Source: Cacajao melanocephalus (Eukaryota > Chordata > Mammalia > Primates > Pitheciidae). From it: a stretch of DNA of 64,000 nt. The stretch covers positions 1 to 64,000 of the forward strand of contig CAUYLG010065913.1 of assembly GCA_963573385.1 (NCBI GenBank), written 5' to 3'. The notes beneath the pieces are model-generated. The model was not told the DNA's origin. It did not search any database and worked only from the letters and a program-made list of their open reading frames with translations. The first letter of the stretch is position 1; each line of letters opens with the position of its first letter. Positions 1-12,000 of the stretch are shown piece by piece. The position numbers and the translations under genes were made by a program.

Positions 1-284
1 TTTATTTAAGTTCTGGGATATGTGTACAGAACATGCAGGTTACATAGGCATACATGTGCCATAGTGGCTTGCTGCACCTATCAACCCGTCATCTTTAAGC
101 CCCACAAGCATTCTGTATTTGTCCTAATGCTCTCCCTCCCCATGCCCCCAACCCCCAAACAGGCCCCAGTGCATGATGTTCTCCTTATGGATCCTTATGA
201 ATGAAGCTGGAAGCTGGTTTCCAGCTTCATATATGTCCCTGCAAAGGACATGAACTCATTGTATTTTATATCTGCATAGACATT
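1..284 (-). mobile_element. LINE-1 3' end fragment, antisense, cut by window edge
   Basis: Read on the minus strand this is the 3' part of an L1 element: end of ORF2 followed by the 3' UTR with the usual wording around the poly(A) region (antisense near 10-110). The ORF2 part is short and its 5' end is truncated near 284. About 90 bases expected between the 3' UTR and the ORF2 end are missing, and a perfect 12-bp inverted repeat sits at that junction (201-212 and 219-230). The A-tail lies left of the window. Confidence 0.85.
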
Positions 285-3200
285 TTTAATCTTAGAATTC
301 CATTGTTTTTCATGTTTTGAAAGATCACTCATGAATATATATGTGGTTTGTTTTAACCTTAATATAATATGATGCATATACATTAAAACTGTCAATTGTA
401 AATGCATCGACTCTCTTAGAAATACTCTGAGATAACTTGTGGAAATTTAGGTTCCAAAGAAGATTGTTTCAAAACCATTCATCTAGATTCTTGGCTCAGT
501 AATTTCAATATGTTGACCCTTTTGCAAGGCTCTGAGATTCTGATTTTTAATCTGTCATATTTCCCACCAGGAAACCACATCCATTATTTTAAAAATACAT
601 GACGTGCCATTTATAAGATGATATTTGTAATTACATGTTGCCTTTTAAATCCTTTTATCTCAAATTATTTTCATCAGTGTAGTTGCCTGCTTGCTTTATT
701 GTGACATTCATAAACATAATGTTAATATTCCAAATGTTCTCCCTGCTTTGACTGAAATCTATCCAGTGATAAAAGCAATTTCTGTACTATTTCTGAATGA
801 AACTCAGATGCCTGAAGTTTAAAGTTATATCCTCAAGTCTGCCCGCATTTTTAGCAAAGGTATCTTTCAATTTGCTTTTGCCTTTATTGACATCTCAACC
901 AGTTTAATGTTCTAATTATGGTTTTACTTCTCAAAAAAAAAAATCTGTTTTTACAAACAACCAATTTTGAATTGATGGTTTTAATGTAATAAGATATTAA
1001 TGTCTGTACTTTCTGAAATAATGTTACCCTTTATCCCTGAATATTCATCTGTGTTTGTGCTTACAGAAATCGATGTATATTCATAGCATATTTATTTAAA
1101 ATCCATGTAAAATATTGTATAGTCCCAAAGTAGCCATTTCTTGCATTTCTTAAATTCAAACACATCAGATTGTTTTCTTTATGCATTAGGTTTAATGATT
1201 TTCAGTGGCTTCATATTATTTACTACATCTTTTGAGGGATTTAAGTGGGAAGGTAAAAGCAGTCAGTATTTTGAAAATAGAGCTGTTAAATTCTAATTTT
1301 ATTCATTTACCTGTTATGTGACATGTAGAAAATAACCCCATTTTTAAAGACTTTTTAATTTTAAAAATAAATCAGAGACATAATGAATGAACTCTAGCAT
1401 ATCTCATAAATCAGACACACAATGCAGAGATTAAAAACAAAATCCAAACAAAACAAATTTCTCTGGCCAAAAGATCATGATGTCTTTGAAACATTAACTA
1501 TTATCCTAATTCTTCAATACATTTTTATTTCTCTATATTAACTCTAAGTTTCTCAAAATGTGAAATAAGAAATTTTATTTTCATACACACTTTACATAAA
1601 TTATTTTATTCCTCTTTATAAGATATCTGTCAGGGGAGTATGGAAGTACTCTTCCCTTTTAAACAGCAGGAAAGTGGAGTAAAGAATAGAACTATCCCTT
1701 TGTAATAATTCTAGACATCCATTTAAAGTGCTTTGTGGAAGGCAGATGTGAGTGTTGTTGACATGTATATAGAGTACACTAAATTTCAACTGAAGGCTTG
1801 CTAAGCAAACTATAATCATGAACTGCTCCAAACTATCCATTTTTTAAATAACTATAAAACTTTAGATTATAGGAGAGATAAACTGGGCCTCCTCAGATTG
1901 AGAAATCCAATATTGGCACCTATAAAACAGTTAAAAATTAATAGGAAATCATGTACTCTAGTATTAGAGTAAAATTTTTTAAAGCCAGGGAGACTTAACT
2001 TTTATATGTCACACTTTATTAAACATGCTTTATATCAAAATTCTGCCAATTACAACTGACTTCAACCTTAAGAATAGTCTAGTATTTATCTTTGCATATT
2101 TTGAAGTATTTGAAATTGTTCAGGCTTTTCTATTATAGCTTATTTTAAAAGGATTTGAATAATTTATCAATGAGAGATTTGCAATTTCATGTGTATAATA
2201 TTTTGGGAGATGTTATTCTAAGAGTTTTAAAATTCCTTGTTTTTCAGAATATGAAAATACAAAGTGATGTATAAAGCATCAAATAAGATCTAATTTATCA
2301 TCTCACATGGCATTAATTATAGGGTTGTTAACACCCTTGATCAAATGTGAGATAAGAACTTAGAAAATTATTTTCTCATTTTGAGTGGTATAATCTTACA
2401 TCGTTCCCATATCCAAAGAGAGTATGTTTTTCAAAATAAGTAAGTTTCTCTTGAGAAGTATATCTGAAAATATATTGTAGGTAAAAATAGATTAGTTGCA
2501 CTTTTTGTCTAACTTAAATCTATCTATGGAGAACTCAAAATGACAATATTCTGGTATTATAAATGAAGAAAATATAGATGAATCACACTGTTCTGCTAGC
2601 CAGACTGCCTAAATATCCAATGACCCATTTTACTACATATTCATTTGCATTCTTATTGAAGAATACTGGCTCATGAAACAAAATTTAATCTATGTTCAGT
2701 CTTTATTCAATACATTAATAACTTGATGTTCTTATGCTTATTATTTTAATGAGGATAAGTTAGATTAGCTTTTATTAAACCCACCTTTGTCTAGCTGGAG
2801 AAAATCTCAAAGTGAAAAATTCAAAGTATTTTCTAAAAACCAGTGTTATTCCTTTCAAGCTTCCAGCAGTAAAATTCTTTATATACAACATTATGTAATG
2901 GTTGAGGTCCTTGTTATGTCAGAACAAGGGAGTGTGCATAGGTGAAGAAATGTGGCTTTAAATGAGGCTAAGAGTTTTTATTTTCTCTCATCTCATATAC
3001 ATATTAATGTTCACTGTAAGTTATTGCCTTTTGAATATTTTTGCTTTAATGTATAGGAAAAGCATTTCTTAATCAATCTGGAAAATAGAGGAACAATACA
3101 GGAGTATCCATTTCTGAGCTAGGCACTGCCTATGCTCACTTTTTTAAGTAAATAAAGTGCAAAACCGCTTCTTCCCCTATTGCATCCCACCCTACAAAAT

Positions 3201-3301
3201 TTAGATTAAGGTGAAAAAAATATTTACTGTATGTTTCTGCAGGCTAGAGCAATGGAAAGATCTGATAGTGTGGAGGCTATTGTTTTGCAAGGATTTACAG
3301 T

Positions 3302-3542
3302 CTTTTTTTTCTTTTCTTTTTTTTTTTTTTTCCGAGGTGGAGTCTTGCTCTGTCACCCAGGCTAGAGTGCAGTGGCAAAATCTCAGCTCACTGCAAGCTC
3401 TGCCTCCCGTGTTCAAGCAATTCTGCCTCAGCCTCTCAATTATCTGGGATTACAGGTACCTGCTACTGTGCCCAGTTAATTTTTGTATTTTAAGTAGAGA
3501 TGGTGTTTCACCACTTGGCCATGCTGGTCTCAAACTCCTGAT
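3302..3542 (-). mobile_element. Alu element, antisense, 5'-truncated
   Basis: A T-rich tract (3302-3332) is followed by antisense Alu sequence: right-arm start, the A-rich middle (antisense near 3478-3496), then part of the left arm. Homology stops near 3542, so about the first 50 bases of the Alu are missing. No target-site duplication was found. An open frame across this block is a by-product of the Alu. Confidence 0.92.
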
Positions 3543-5714
3543 ACTCTCTTTTGGCTATTCTATTCATTCATATTTCCTCATTAGTCACAAGAGTACCATT
3601 CAATGATGTACTGCTGTGTAAATTACTTGGTACTCTGGAATTCTTGACATTCATATCCCAAATTCATTACCAAATCCCAAATTTATACTCAAGAACTAGG
3701 TTATTCATTGGCTCTCTGTCTCTTCGTAATTTTTATTTCATGTATTATAAAATTTTTAAATATCTAAAATTAGATATTATGATGACAAACAAACTTTTAA
3801 GATCAGCATTAATATTATCAGGAATGTGTTATCCTTGGAAGATATGGGAGGGAAATGGATTGATTTCTAAATAACTCATGAGGTCATTGCTATATTTATA
3901 TATCTAGCATCTCTCTAGGACTTTTAAATGAATATTAATTATTCCTACAAATAATTTCTCCTGCCAATCTCTATTACTAAAGAGCAAAACCACATTATTT
4001 TCTAAAATAACACTATTATAAATGATTAGAAGATGTGATTCCTCTAAATACAGATGCTACAGATATTTTAGTATAAATTCAAAGTTCATTATAATTGTGA
4101 TATGAAGCAAAATAAAATATATATATATTTATTTTCCATTCAGAAAAAAGACATCATTTCCAGAAAGTAGGAGGCACAATTTACATAAAGAATGACATGT
4201 TTATTCTGATTGGTTGAAATTATGCATCTGGAGCAGGTACAGAACATGATACTGAATGAACAGGCTTCCTGCAATGCTTTTTCAGTGAGCTGCCTGAGTG
4301 CCAGTCTCTGCCAGCTGCACTTTTACTTGCTGTTTCTTGTTGAGGTTTGTTTTAATGATGCTTCGGGGGGTTCCAGAACTTAATTTTATATGTTAATGTG
4401 ACATGCAGCTGTATATGTTATAGAACTCCAGAGATGCCCATAGTCAAAAATAACTCCTTTCTATTGCCCTCCTGACTCTCACCCTACGTAATGCAATGTT
4501 AACTGCTCCTCACTAAGGTATTCCCAAGATTTTTTTTTTATGAGATCCAAAGTTTTATTTTCATTTTCATACAAGGAATTTGCATGCAATTTAAATATCC
4601 ATGAGGCTTATTTAATGATAAAGGCTATTTGAGGATACAATTTTGAAAGCTTAGTATTTGTTTTTTTGAAGGTGGGAGAGTTGAAGGTGGATGAATGGAT
4701 GTTTGTTTTATGAAGTAAATTTTAAGAACATGTATAGCTTTAAAGTCTCTGTAGAATTCCTCTAACAAAGTTGTTTTTGTCAGTATATTTAAATAACAGA
4801 AACCTCTGGATGATTTTACATAATTGTATTTAGAACATTATTAAAAAGAAATATTAACAACTGTTCTCTCTAGAGTCACATATATTAAAGACTAAAAGAA
4901 TAATTTTATATCTCGCAAAATTATGAACAATGTATTAAAATAACTTAAAACATAGCTTGAATAGACCAAATATAATCTCAGTATGGTTTAATGTATTTGT
5001 TTCTTCCCTTTCTTTCACTTTAGTAAGGCTATTTGAGATGGCTTAAAGACCCTGGAAAGACAACTGTCTCTAAGTGTTATGAATAAAATTTGATGCCATG
5101 AGATCCCTGTTGTGTATTTTTCCTCACTCAAGAATATTATATGTATTAAGAATATTACTTCAAGTTTACTGAAAATTTACTAGTGTTACTTTACTAGTAC
5201 ATTGCCAGTTTCTTAACATGATAAAGGTAACTGTATTTTTCAAAACAATGACTTAGGATTGATTGTGTTGGCCAATTTTGTAATAGATATGTAGTTACAC
5301 ACTGGAAAATGACAATAAAATAGATTCACCTTACATCAAAATATACATATATTTTAAATATACCTTAGAATATGTCATCAAAAAATAACCTCTGTTAGTA
5401 CATGTCTAATAGGCACTTCATTTATGTCACAGAGTAGTTCTCAACCAATTTTGTAATGGAAATATTTTGTCAGTCTGTCACTTGGCTGTATTTTCTTAAT
5501 CCATAAATCAACGGAAATTTAGTTTTTAATAAACTGAATTTTGTGTTGGGAGCTTATGAATAGTAAAATCACTTCTTCAGAATTTCACTAAAAATAATTT
5601 AAATATTTTCATTTTAGCCAATTGTTTAATGTTGTATGCTTAATCATCAATTCAGTGTTCATTCAGCACATTCCTTCTTCAAACACATGTCGTTGTATAG
5701 GCATAATCAAAATA

Positions 5715-6330
5715 TCATTCTCTCATTCATTTATTCATTCATCAATGTGACAAATATTTTTAGTGCCAACTCTTAGGTGCTGGGTCACTGCAAGAATTTA
5801 TAGATGAATGCAAATTGCTGTCATTTGAGAAGCTAAAAAGTAATAAGGAAGCCAACAAACATACTCAAATGATTATTCTGCACCGTAGAATGGAAATCAA
5901 TAGAAAGCTATTGTGTTCCAAAGGGAAAATATTACGTTAAGTCTGAGTATTGGGAAAATGTAAAGAAGGCAAAAATGGAACTGAACTTTGACAGTTGGAA
6001 ATTGTTAGGAAGAAAATCCTCGGTGGAGAAACCAATATGTGCAAATGTATGGAAGCATGGAGAAATATCCTGGAGATTTCAGGAGAAAGTTTAGTACACG
6101 AGAAGATGAACGGTTGGAGTTGATGCAGAAAATGTGTGTTAGGGCTACATTTAGGAAACGTTGTCTTATAATTTCATTAAATATTTTGCAGTATATAGTT
6201 AATGCAATAGAAAAGTATCTTATATACCATAATTTGGCTATAGCCATGTCTAGTATAGTTTAGAAAAGGAGTTATAGAGTGGAGGAGCATCATTTTGAAG
6301 GCACTTATGGTAATGTGGAGGAAAAATAAT
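5715..6330 (-). mobile_element. L2-like LINE remnant, antisense
   Basis: The stretch opens with ATTCATT-type repeats, then a decayed form of the motif found at the 3' end of antisense L2 elements (lasting to about 5810). It continues in purine-rich sequence typical of the antisense L2 ORF2 region. It is strongly diverged, so the boundaries are approximate and similar character may run on to about 7020. Confidence 0.55.
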
Positions 6331-7130
6331 GACTTAATTGAGGAAATGTTAGAGCTAATGAAAAGAAAGAGATGGGTCATAGTGCCTGGGATTTGGCACT
6401 AATTTGTTGTGAAGGACACAACGATAAGGCTTTGTTTTTAAGGGACCAAGGCCATACTAGAGTTAACAGGAAAAGAAAGCAGACCATGATAGAAAGAAGT
6501 AAAGAAAAATACGCTGATTTCATTTTCAGGTCCATTGAGCTTGAATGTTGGTAGAATACCCCTATAAAATAAATCTATCGGGAATAAGAACATAACTCTC
6601 AAAAGGAATTAAACCAGTGAGATAAAGATATTAATTAAGTTGATAGAAACAGATGGATTGAGAGGAGAGAGCCAGAGAAGTTCACATGGAGGACCTATGA
6701 AAATATCCATACATAAATGTAGAGAAGAGCAAAAAGCATCAGAAAAGTAGTTAGGGATTTTAATTCATCAAGAATAATGAAAAACTAAGATATTATTTAC
6801 AGGTTTGTGAATCTTAGGAGGACTGATTTTTCCAGTAATAAGAGAAATTTGCAAGGACTTGCAACTTTATGGATAATTGAGAAAAATGAAGAGAGACAAA
6901 ACTTTGAAAAGGGAAGCTGAGAGGCTTTGCAAGTTGTGGTGAATTTCATAGTTTTCTGAGTGGATATGATTGGAAAACAGCCAGTGGAGCAACTGAGGAC
7001 TCCAAAACAGTAGAGAGAAAAACAAAAATAAAAAACCTATTGTGCAGGGTGCTGAAGGCGAGGAACCATTAGATCAGAGGCACATTTTTGGGCTGTTTAT
7101 TCAGAAAGAGCAGTGGACTTCGAGCTGCTT

Positions 7131-7156
7131 AAAAATAAAAATAAAATAAAATAAAA
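7131..7156 (+). repeat. AAAAT simple repeat
   Basis: Short imperfect array of AAAAT/AAATA units about 300 bases upstream of the 68-bp exon. Confidence 0.85.
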
Positions 7157-7454
7157 GAGGAAAAGAGAACAACAATGTCTGGTGTCTGGTATTTGGTGAA
7201 GGAAGTTTAAAAACAGGTTTAGATGGCTTCAGACTTCTCAGTGAAATCTAGGCAGGATTGTTTGCTAAGTGGGGCTTACTGGCTAGGGACATAGGTCTCT
7301 TCCCAAAAAAAAAGAGTATTGGCATCGTTGCAAACTACTAGTATGAAAATCAGTTTACGATTGCAATAATTCCAATTTTGCTTCATGCCTCTGGGCTTGA
7401 CGTGATTGATTCACCACTTTCAGATGTGGTTAATTCTAGTTTACTTTGTTCCAG

Positions 7455-7522
7455 GCGGTGTGGCTACAGCAAAGCAAAACAAGATCCAGAAGAGGAAAAG
7501 ATGCATTTTCATAATGGGCACA
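7455..7522 (+). CDS. EPHA5: EPHA5 coding exon, juxtamembrane segment (68 bp)
   Basis: First EPHA5 exon in the window, probably exon 10 of 18. It is bounded by an acceptor AG at 7453-7454 and a donor GTAAGC at 7523. Its first base completes a split Trp codon; it then encodes [20 protein letters not shown] plus GH (residues 620-641 by counting back from a 1037-residue receptor), and its last base begins a split Ile codon. This is the cytoplasmic stretch just after the membrane helix, basic then acidic. It precedes the two juxtamembrane tyrosines encoded by the next exon. The identity rests on perfect phase fit with the following exons and on the family wording. A local open frame runs past the donor but is not the spliced product. 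Confidence 0.93.
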
Positions 7523-8812
7523 GTAAGCAAATTGTAAAAAATAAGAACAGAATAAAATAGGGGACAGTTTATTGTTATTTAAGTTTCTTTTCAGGCTAGA
7601 TTTATAATAACTGACCAAAATATATTTTTAAAGTAAATGTTCTCTTATTACATTCCTGTAAAGAATATGGGCTTGGGTGTTTCTGGCAGGCTTTAGGCAG
7701 TAGCTTAATGCTTTATTCAATTATTTAAAGAATACTTTCATTAAAATCAAAATAAAAACTTTTTGCTTAATATAAAGAACTATTATAGTTCAAATCAAAT
7801 TTCTTGGAAAATTCTAATTCCTAGCAATACAATGGGTAGAAATCTATCATTAAGTAGCATCACCAGGTTAAACAAATAAAATTTCTCAGGTTTTTTTTTT
7901 CTTCTTCTAGTATTTTAGCGGGAATTTACCTGAATAGGTTCTGTAGCAGCGATCTTGGTTCAAATGACTTGAAAAGACCATGCTTTGAAAAATAATGCAG
8001 AAAATCATGTTTTAATAAAGAGTTTTAACAATTAGAAAAAAATGTGCTGAATTTTATTATTTTTCCTTAAATGGCACAATGTTGGTTGATTTGCCAAGTG
8101 AGTGACAAATAAATTTATTTGGTTTTTGTCACTCTGCCATCTTACATGTCAAAATCATTAAAGCCATAACTCATGCTGCAAAGCATTGAGTTCATTTCCT
8201 AATCCTATCTTATTTAATATTATTTATTTCCAAAAACCTTGATTGAGGCAATATTAGTAGCCTGTAAAGGTGATAAAACTGAAACTCACAGAATGTAAGT
8301 CTTGTCTAATGTCATGCAGTGAAAGGAGTACAGTGAGAAGCAGAATATATTCTTTTGACTTATATGTCAGCCTTTCTGCACCATACCCCCGGAAAAGTTA
8401 CTTGAAATTATTTTTTATAAAGTTAAACTTAATAATCTGTGATTATATAGAATATCATCCGTATGAAATATAGAATAATAAACCAGCAAATTAACCATTA
8501 GTATTTTATTGTCCAGTTCAGTGAATAACATTGTCTTAATTTGCCTCAGAGACTCTCTAAGTATTATAATTGAGAGGCATATTTTCTCAGATATGTCATC
8601 ACATATGCATTTCTTGTACCTGCAAACAGATTTCTAAGATTAGAAAAGTGATATAGTTGTACAAACAACTGTAATTCAGGAGAGGGCTGGTTTTAGCAGT
8701 TCAGCTACTTCTAGGAATTACAGATTTAAGCCATACTTGCATGCTAATAAAGTTCATAGTTTTGCTCATCCATCACAACTACCTGTATTTTAATGCCAAT
8801 TTATTTTTGCAG
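7523..8812 (+). other. EPHA5: EPHA5 intron, 1.29 kb
   Basis: Phase 1 intron, GT at 7523 to AG at 8812. It is AT-rich and contains a weak antisense MIR-like segment (about 8195-8345). Nothing else was recognised. Confidence 0.85.
8195..8345 (-). mobile_element. MIR-like SINE remnant, antisense
   Basis: The order of motifs resembles antisense MIR: a decayed 'gataaaactgaaactcac' core at about 8271-8288, followed by a degenerate 'gtcatgcagtgaaaggag' part. It is heavily diverged. Confidence 0.45.
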
Positions 8813-8938
8813 TTAAACTGCCAGGGGTAAGAACTTATATTGATCCACACACCTATGAGGATCCCAATCAAGCTGTCCATGAATTTGCCAAGGAGATAGA
8901 AGCATCATGTATCACCATTGAGAGAGTTATTGGAGCAG
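8813..8938 (+). CDS. EPHA5: EPHA5 coding exon, juxtamembrane tyrosines and kinase start (126 bp)
   Basis: Acceptor AG at 8811-8812, donor GTATGA at 8939; phase 1 to phase 1. It encodes residues 642-683 and begins the split Gly684. The segment [11 protein letters not shown] carries Tyr650 and Tyr656, the conserved juxtamembrane pair. In Eph receptors these hold the kinase inactive until phosphorylated, then recruit SH2 proteins. The exon ends inside the kinase N-lobe, in the glycine-rich loop (IGAG, completed as IGAGEFGEV by the next exon). The 126-bp length and phase match the usual Eph gene structure. Confidence 0.97.
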
Positions 8939-9610
8939 GTATGACAATGGGTTTGACTTTGACTTTTAACTTTTGTTTGTATTCTAGAATGAAATATATC
9001 AGTGTCCTGATCTAACAGAAGGTTTTTAATCTTTTGTAATTGGTTTGCATTCAAAGTGGTATGTAATTGATCACATTTTAATGCAACCTTTTGTGTAACT
9101 CATTCTTAAACCAGCAAATATCCACTTTATGAAATTAAAAAACAGCAAAAATATATTTTAAATACATAATGTTTTACCATTATATATATATGTGTGCATA
9201 TATATAGTGAATTTGTAATACCCAAAAGCATTTACATAATTCAGTTCATATCTGCCTTAAAATTGTTTCCTTTTTTTCTGTCTATAACCTGGTTGACTCT
9301 TCTCTTCTTATTACTACTACAGTATACAGAAAAAGAAGACAAAGTGATTTTTAGCTAGTTGCTTTTAATTTCACTCTAACTTTTTAAAAGGTTTTTGTAG
9401 GTAAGATAGAGAAAGCTAAAGTGTTTTATGATCGTCTGTTATGGTTTGTCCCAATGTACTATTTATTTTCGTGAACATCGGTAATGTAGTATAGACTGCC
9501 CTTTTCTGACTCTTTCTTTGTCTAAGCCTTAGTAGTCTAGGAGTTCATTCAACTCTTATTAGACTAAGAATTTCAAATGAGTTTTTGCAATTTTTCATCT
9601 TTATCACAAG
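8939..9610 (+). other. EPHA5: EPHA5 intron, 672 bp
   Basis: Phase 1 intron, GT at 8939 to AG at 9610. AT-rich with a short TA/TG run near 9181-9206. No gene or clear mobile element was seen. The acceptor has a T-rich but interrupted polypyrimidine tract. Confidence 0.85.
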
Positions 9611-9796
9611 GTGAATTTGGTGAAGTTTGTAGTGGACGTTTGAAACTACCAGGAAAAAGAGAATTACCTGTGGCTATCAAAACCCTTAAAGTAGGCTATA
9701 CTGATAAGCAACGCAGAGATTTCCTAGGTGAAGCAAGTATCATGGGACAGTTTGATCATCCTAACATCATCCATTTAGAAGGTGTTGTGACCAAAA
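9611..9796 (+). CDS. EPHA5: EPHA5 coding exon, kinase N-lobe (186 bp)
   Basis: Acceptor AG at 9609-9610, donor GTAAGT at 9797; phase 1 to phase 1. It encodes residues 684-745 and starts Ser746. It completes the glycine-rich loop (681-689). It holds the ATP-anchoring Lys707 in VAIKTLK and the helix-C Glu724 in FLGEASIM, which pairs with Lys707 in the active state. It ends in the [10 protein letters not shown] strand. The His in IIHLEG separates it from EPHA3, which has Arg there as I recall. An in-frame ATG at 9577 lies in the intron and is not a start. Confidence 0.98.
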
Positions 9797-11344
9797 GTAA
9801 GTATGATGGCAAATTATATGTGTGTGTGCATATCATCAATATCTGTCTAGAATATTATTAATTTTAGGGTAAAGAGAAACCAAGATTATAATATACTAAT
9901 TTCTCTAATATTAGTGTTTAGCTTGTATTTTAGTAGATTTTTGTTAAAATTAAACTTCAATGAACTTCAATTTTTATTCTTTAAAAATATATAGTTTAAC
10001 CCATTTGCTATGAATTCAATGCCAGACAAAAATGAAACCAGATAAAAGAAGCAGTAAAGATATCAACTTTTTTTTTGACTATTGGCTCTTTTACTTTTTA
10101 TCCTAATGAAATATTAACTTCAAAGTTTTGATTGAGGCATTGAAGTTTAACATTAGTAGGATTGCTATAACCATAGTAATGCCACCTTTTAAGCAGTTTT
10201 TTATAGCCAGGTTCATTTTGTTTATTCTTTTTTTAAAAGATATGTTAATAGCTCTAGGGAGAGCAACAGCCACAGAAGACGGGAAAAGTTCCTTATCGTG
10301 ATTTTTTGTTGTTGTTAAACCAAATCTAGTTTTTTTTTCTCTCAAAAATATGTAGAATTTTACATCTCTTTTAATTTGTTTTAACGTTTTGTAAATGTGT
10401 TCATGTGGTAAGCCTTGCAATAAAAAGATTTTAAATCATTTTCAGTCACCAAATAATGTATTTTTGTGGCACGTAACTGAGGGGCCTTTATTGTCTTTGT
10501 ATCCATTATTTCTTCACTGTTCCTATGTGTTCTGATTCCTTCCTTTATCCCTTACACCCTACACGTCACTTACCAAAATCCATATCTTAAAGAGATCTAC
10601 ATGTCCAGGAAGATGCTCAGAGAAGAATGTAGGAAAAGAATAAAATAACCTACAGATGTGGATTTCTTCAAATCTTAGATGTGTTTCTTCCTCCAGTTGA
10701 GTATATACCCACACATCATTCTTTACTTGATGGCAGCCCATACAAGGCATTTCTGGAGCAAAAAGACAATCCTGAGGTCTTATCAGAAAAGTGTAAATTG
10801 CTAAAGGAAGGCAGGAGGCAGGATCAAGAGAGAGGCAGACAGAAGAAAAAAGATAGTTTTTGAATGAAATAAAGCAAAAATGTTTTATAACAAGGATATT
10901 CTTTAATGGATGTGTAGGAATATGTGAAATAAGAATATGATATAAAAATATGGCCACAGATGCCATAAAATAAAATAAGAATTTGAATGCGGCTATATTC
11001 TGAGAAGAACCTTGAAAAACATCTGTGATAGTAAGTGGTGCTAGATACTATAGGAGCAAGACTCATAACAATAAAGATTCAGTAAACTTATTTGGTATGC
11101 AGAAATGGTATTATCTAATATAAAACTTAGTTCTTAATAATGGTACCAGTGATAATACTAAGCAAATATTTAATAATTTCCATCTTCATTGACTCATTCA
11201 CATGGCTGCCAAATTTAACTTTCTGAAAATAAACTCTCACTATGATTTCCCATTACCCCAGGCTGAATGCAAACTCCAAGGTAGTCAATCTACCCTTCAC
11301 AATGAGTTAAAATGTAATATATAGAACAATGCCAGATTACTGTT

Positions 11345-11605
11345 ATTATCATGGAAGACTGTGATAGTCAAGAACATGGACTATGCATCTAGTGATGTGA
11401 TTTGAATTTTGGTTCTAACATAAACAATTATGTGGTTTTGCACATCGTAAACATTCAGAACCTTAGTTTTCACATTAATGCTATGGGGTCAGAATAGCTT
11501 ATAGCATTACTGTGAAGATGACCTGAATTAATATAGGTAAAGTTTAGAATGGCCACGGCACAAAGTAAGTACTTATTTAGAACATAGTTACTACTGTTCC
11601 ACTTA
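11345..11605 (+). mobile_element. MIR SINE, sense
   Basis: The MIR motif order is visible: a 'gtgatagtcaagaacatgga' start, the central 'ttctaacataaacaattatg' zone, a decayed 'aaccttagttttcac' core, then 'gaatggccacggcacaaagt' near the 3' end. Diverged but nearly full length. Confidence 0.72.
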
Positions 11606-11639
11606 TCTCTCTTTCTATGTGCTGAACTTCTGCATATCC

Positions 11640-11990
11640 ATTTTATGCTTAGTCCATTTTAAAATACCTCATATTTTGCCCTGCCTTCATTGCCTCTTTC
11701 TCTGAAATTTACACCTTCATGTTCACTACTTTTTCAAGTCCTTTGAAACCTTATTTAAAGTCTACCAACTCTGTGAAACAATCCCTTACCACTTTGCTCT
11801 GAAGTAATTTCTTCTTTGAACACTGTGCCTATGTGATAATTTTTGTAAGTCTGTAACATTTCTTCATTTTGTATAAAAGTCTTACTCAAACTTTCCACTA
11901 AATTTTGTCTCTTTTGTTTATATTTTTCAGCTCTCTAGCTAAAAAATAATGTGTGTTCCCTGAAGACAAAAATCATATACTAAATATTTG
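11640..11990 (+). mobile_element. L2 LINE 3' remnant, sense
   Basis: Pyrimidine-rich sequence with the order seen near the L2 3' end. A decayed 'cttatttaaagtctacc' segment is followed by the 'aacactgtgcctatgtgata' region and a terminal 'gttccctgaagacaaaaatc' block. Diverged; limits approximate. Confidence 0.6.
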
Positions 11991-12000
11991 TGTAAAAATA

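Larger units (their letters stand above)
1..7454 (+). other. EPHA5: EPHA5 intron (3' part) upstream of the first visible exon
   Basis: Intron sequence ending in the acceptor at 7453-7454. It holds an L1 fragment (1-284), a truncated antisense Alu (3302-3542), an L2-like stretch (5715-6330, possibly extending to about 7020) and an AAAAT-type simple repeat (7131-7156). About 285-3300 and 3550-5700 are AT-rich with no gene, RNA gene or clear repeat that I can recognise. Short open frames here have no coding character. Confidence 0.75.

Noticed and set aside
3211..3606. 131-codon plus-strand open frame
   Set aside because: It runs through an antisense Alu; the translated wording is the usual Alu-derived peptide.
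9577..9861. ATG-initiated frame containing the kinase N-lobe exon, suggesting an alternative start
   Set aside because: The ATG is in the polypyrimidine region before the acceptor; the exon joins in phase 1 to the preceding exon, and read-through past the donor is intronic.
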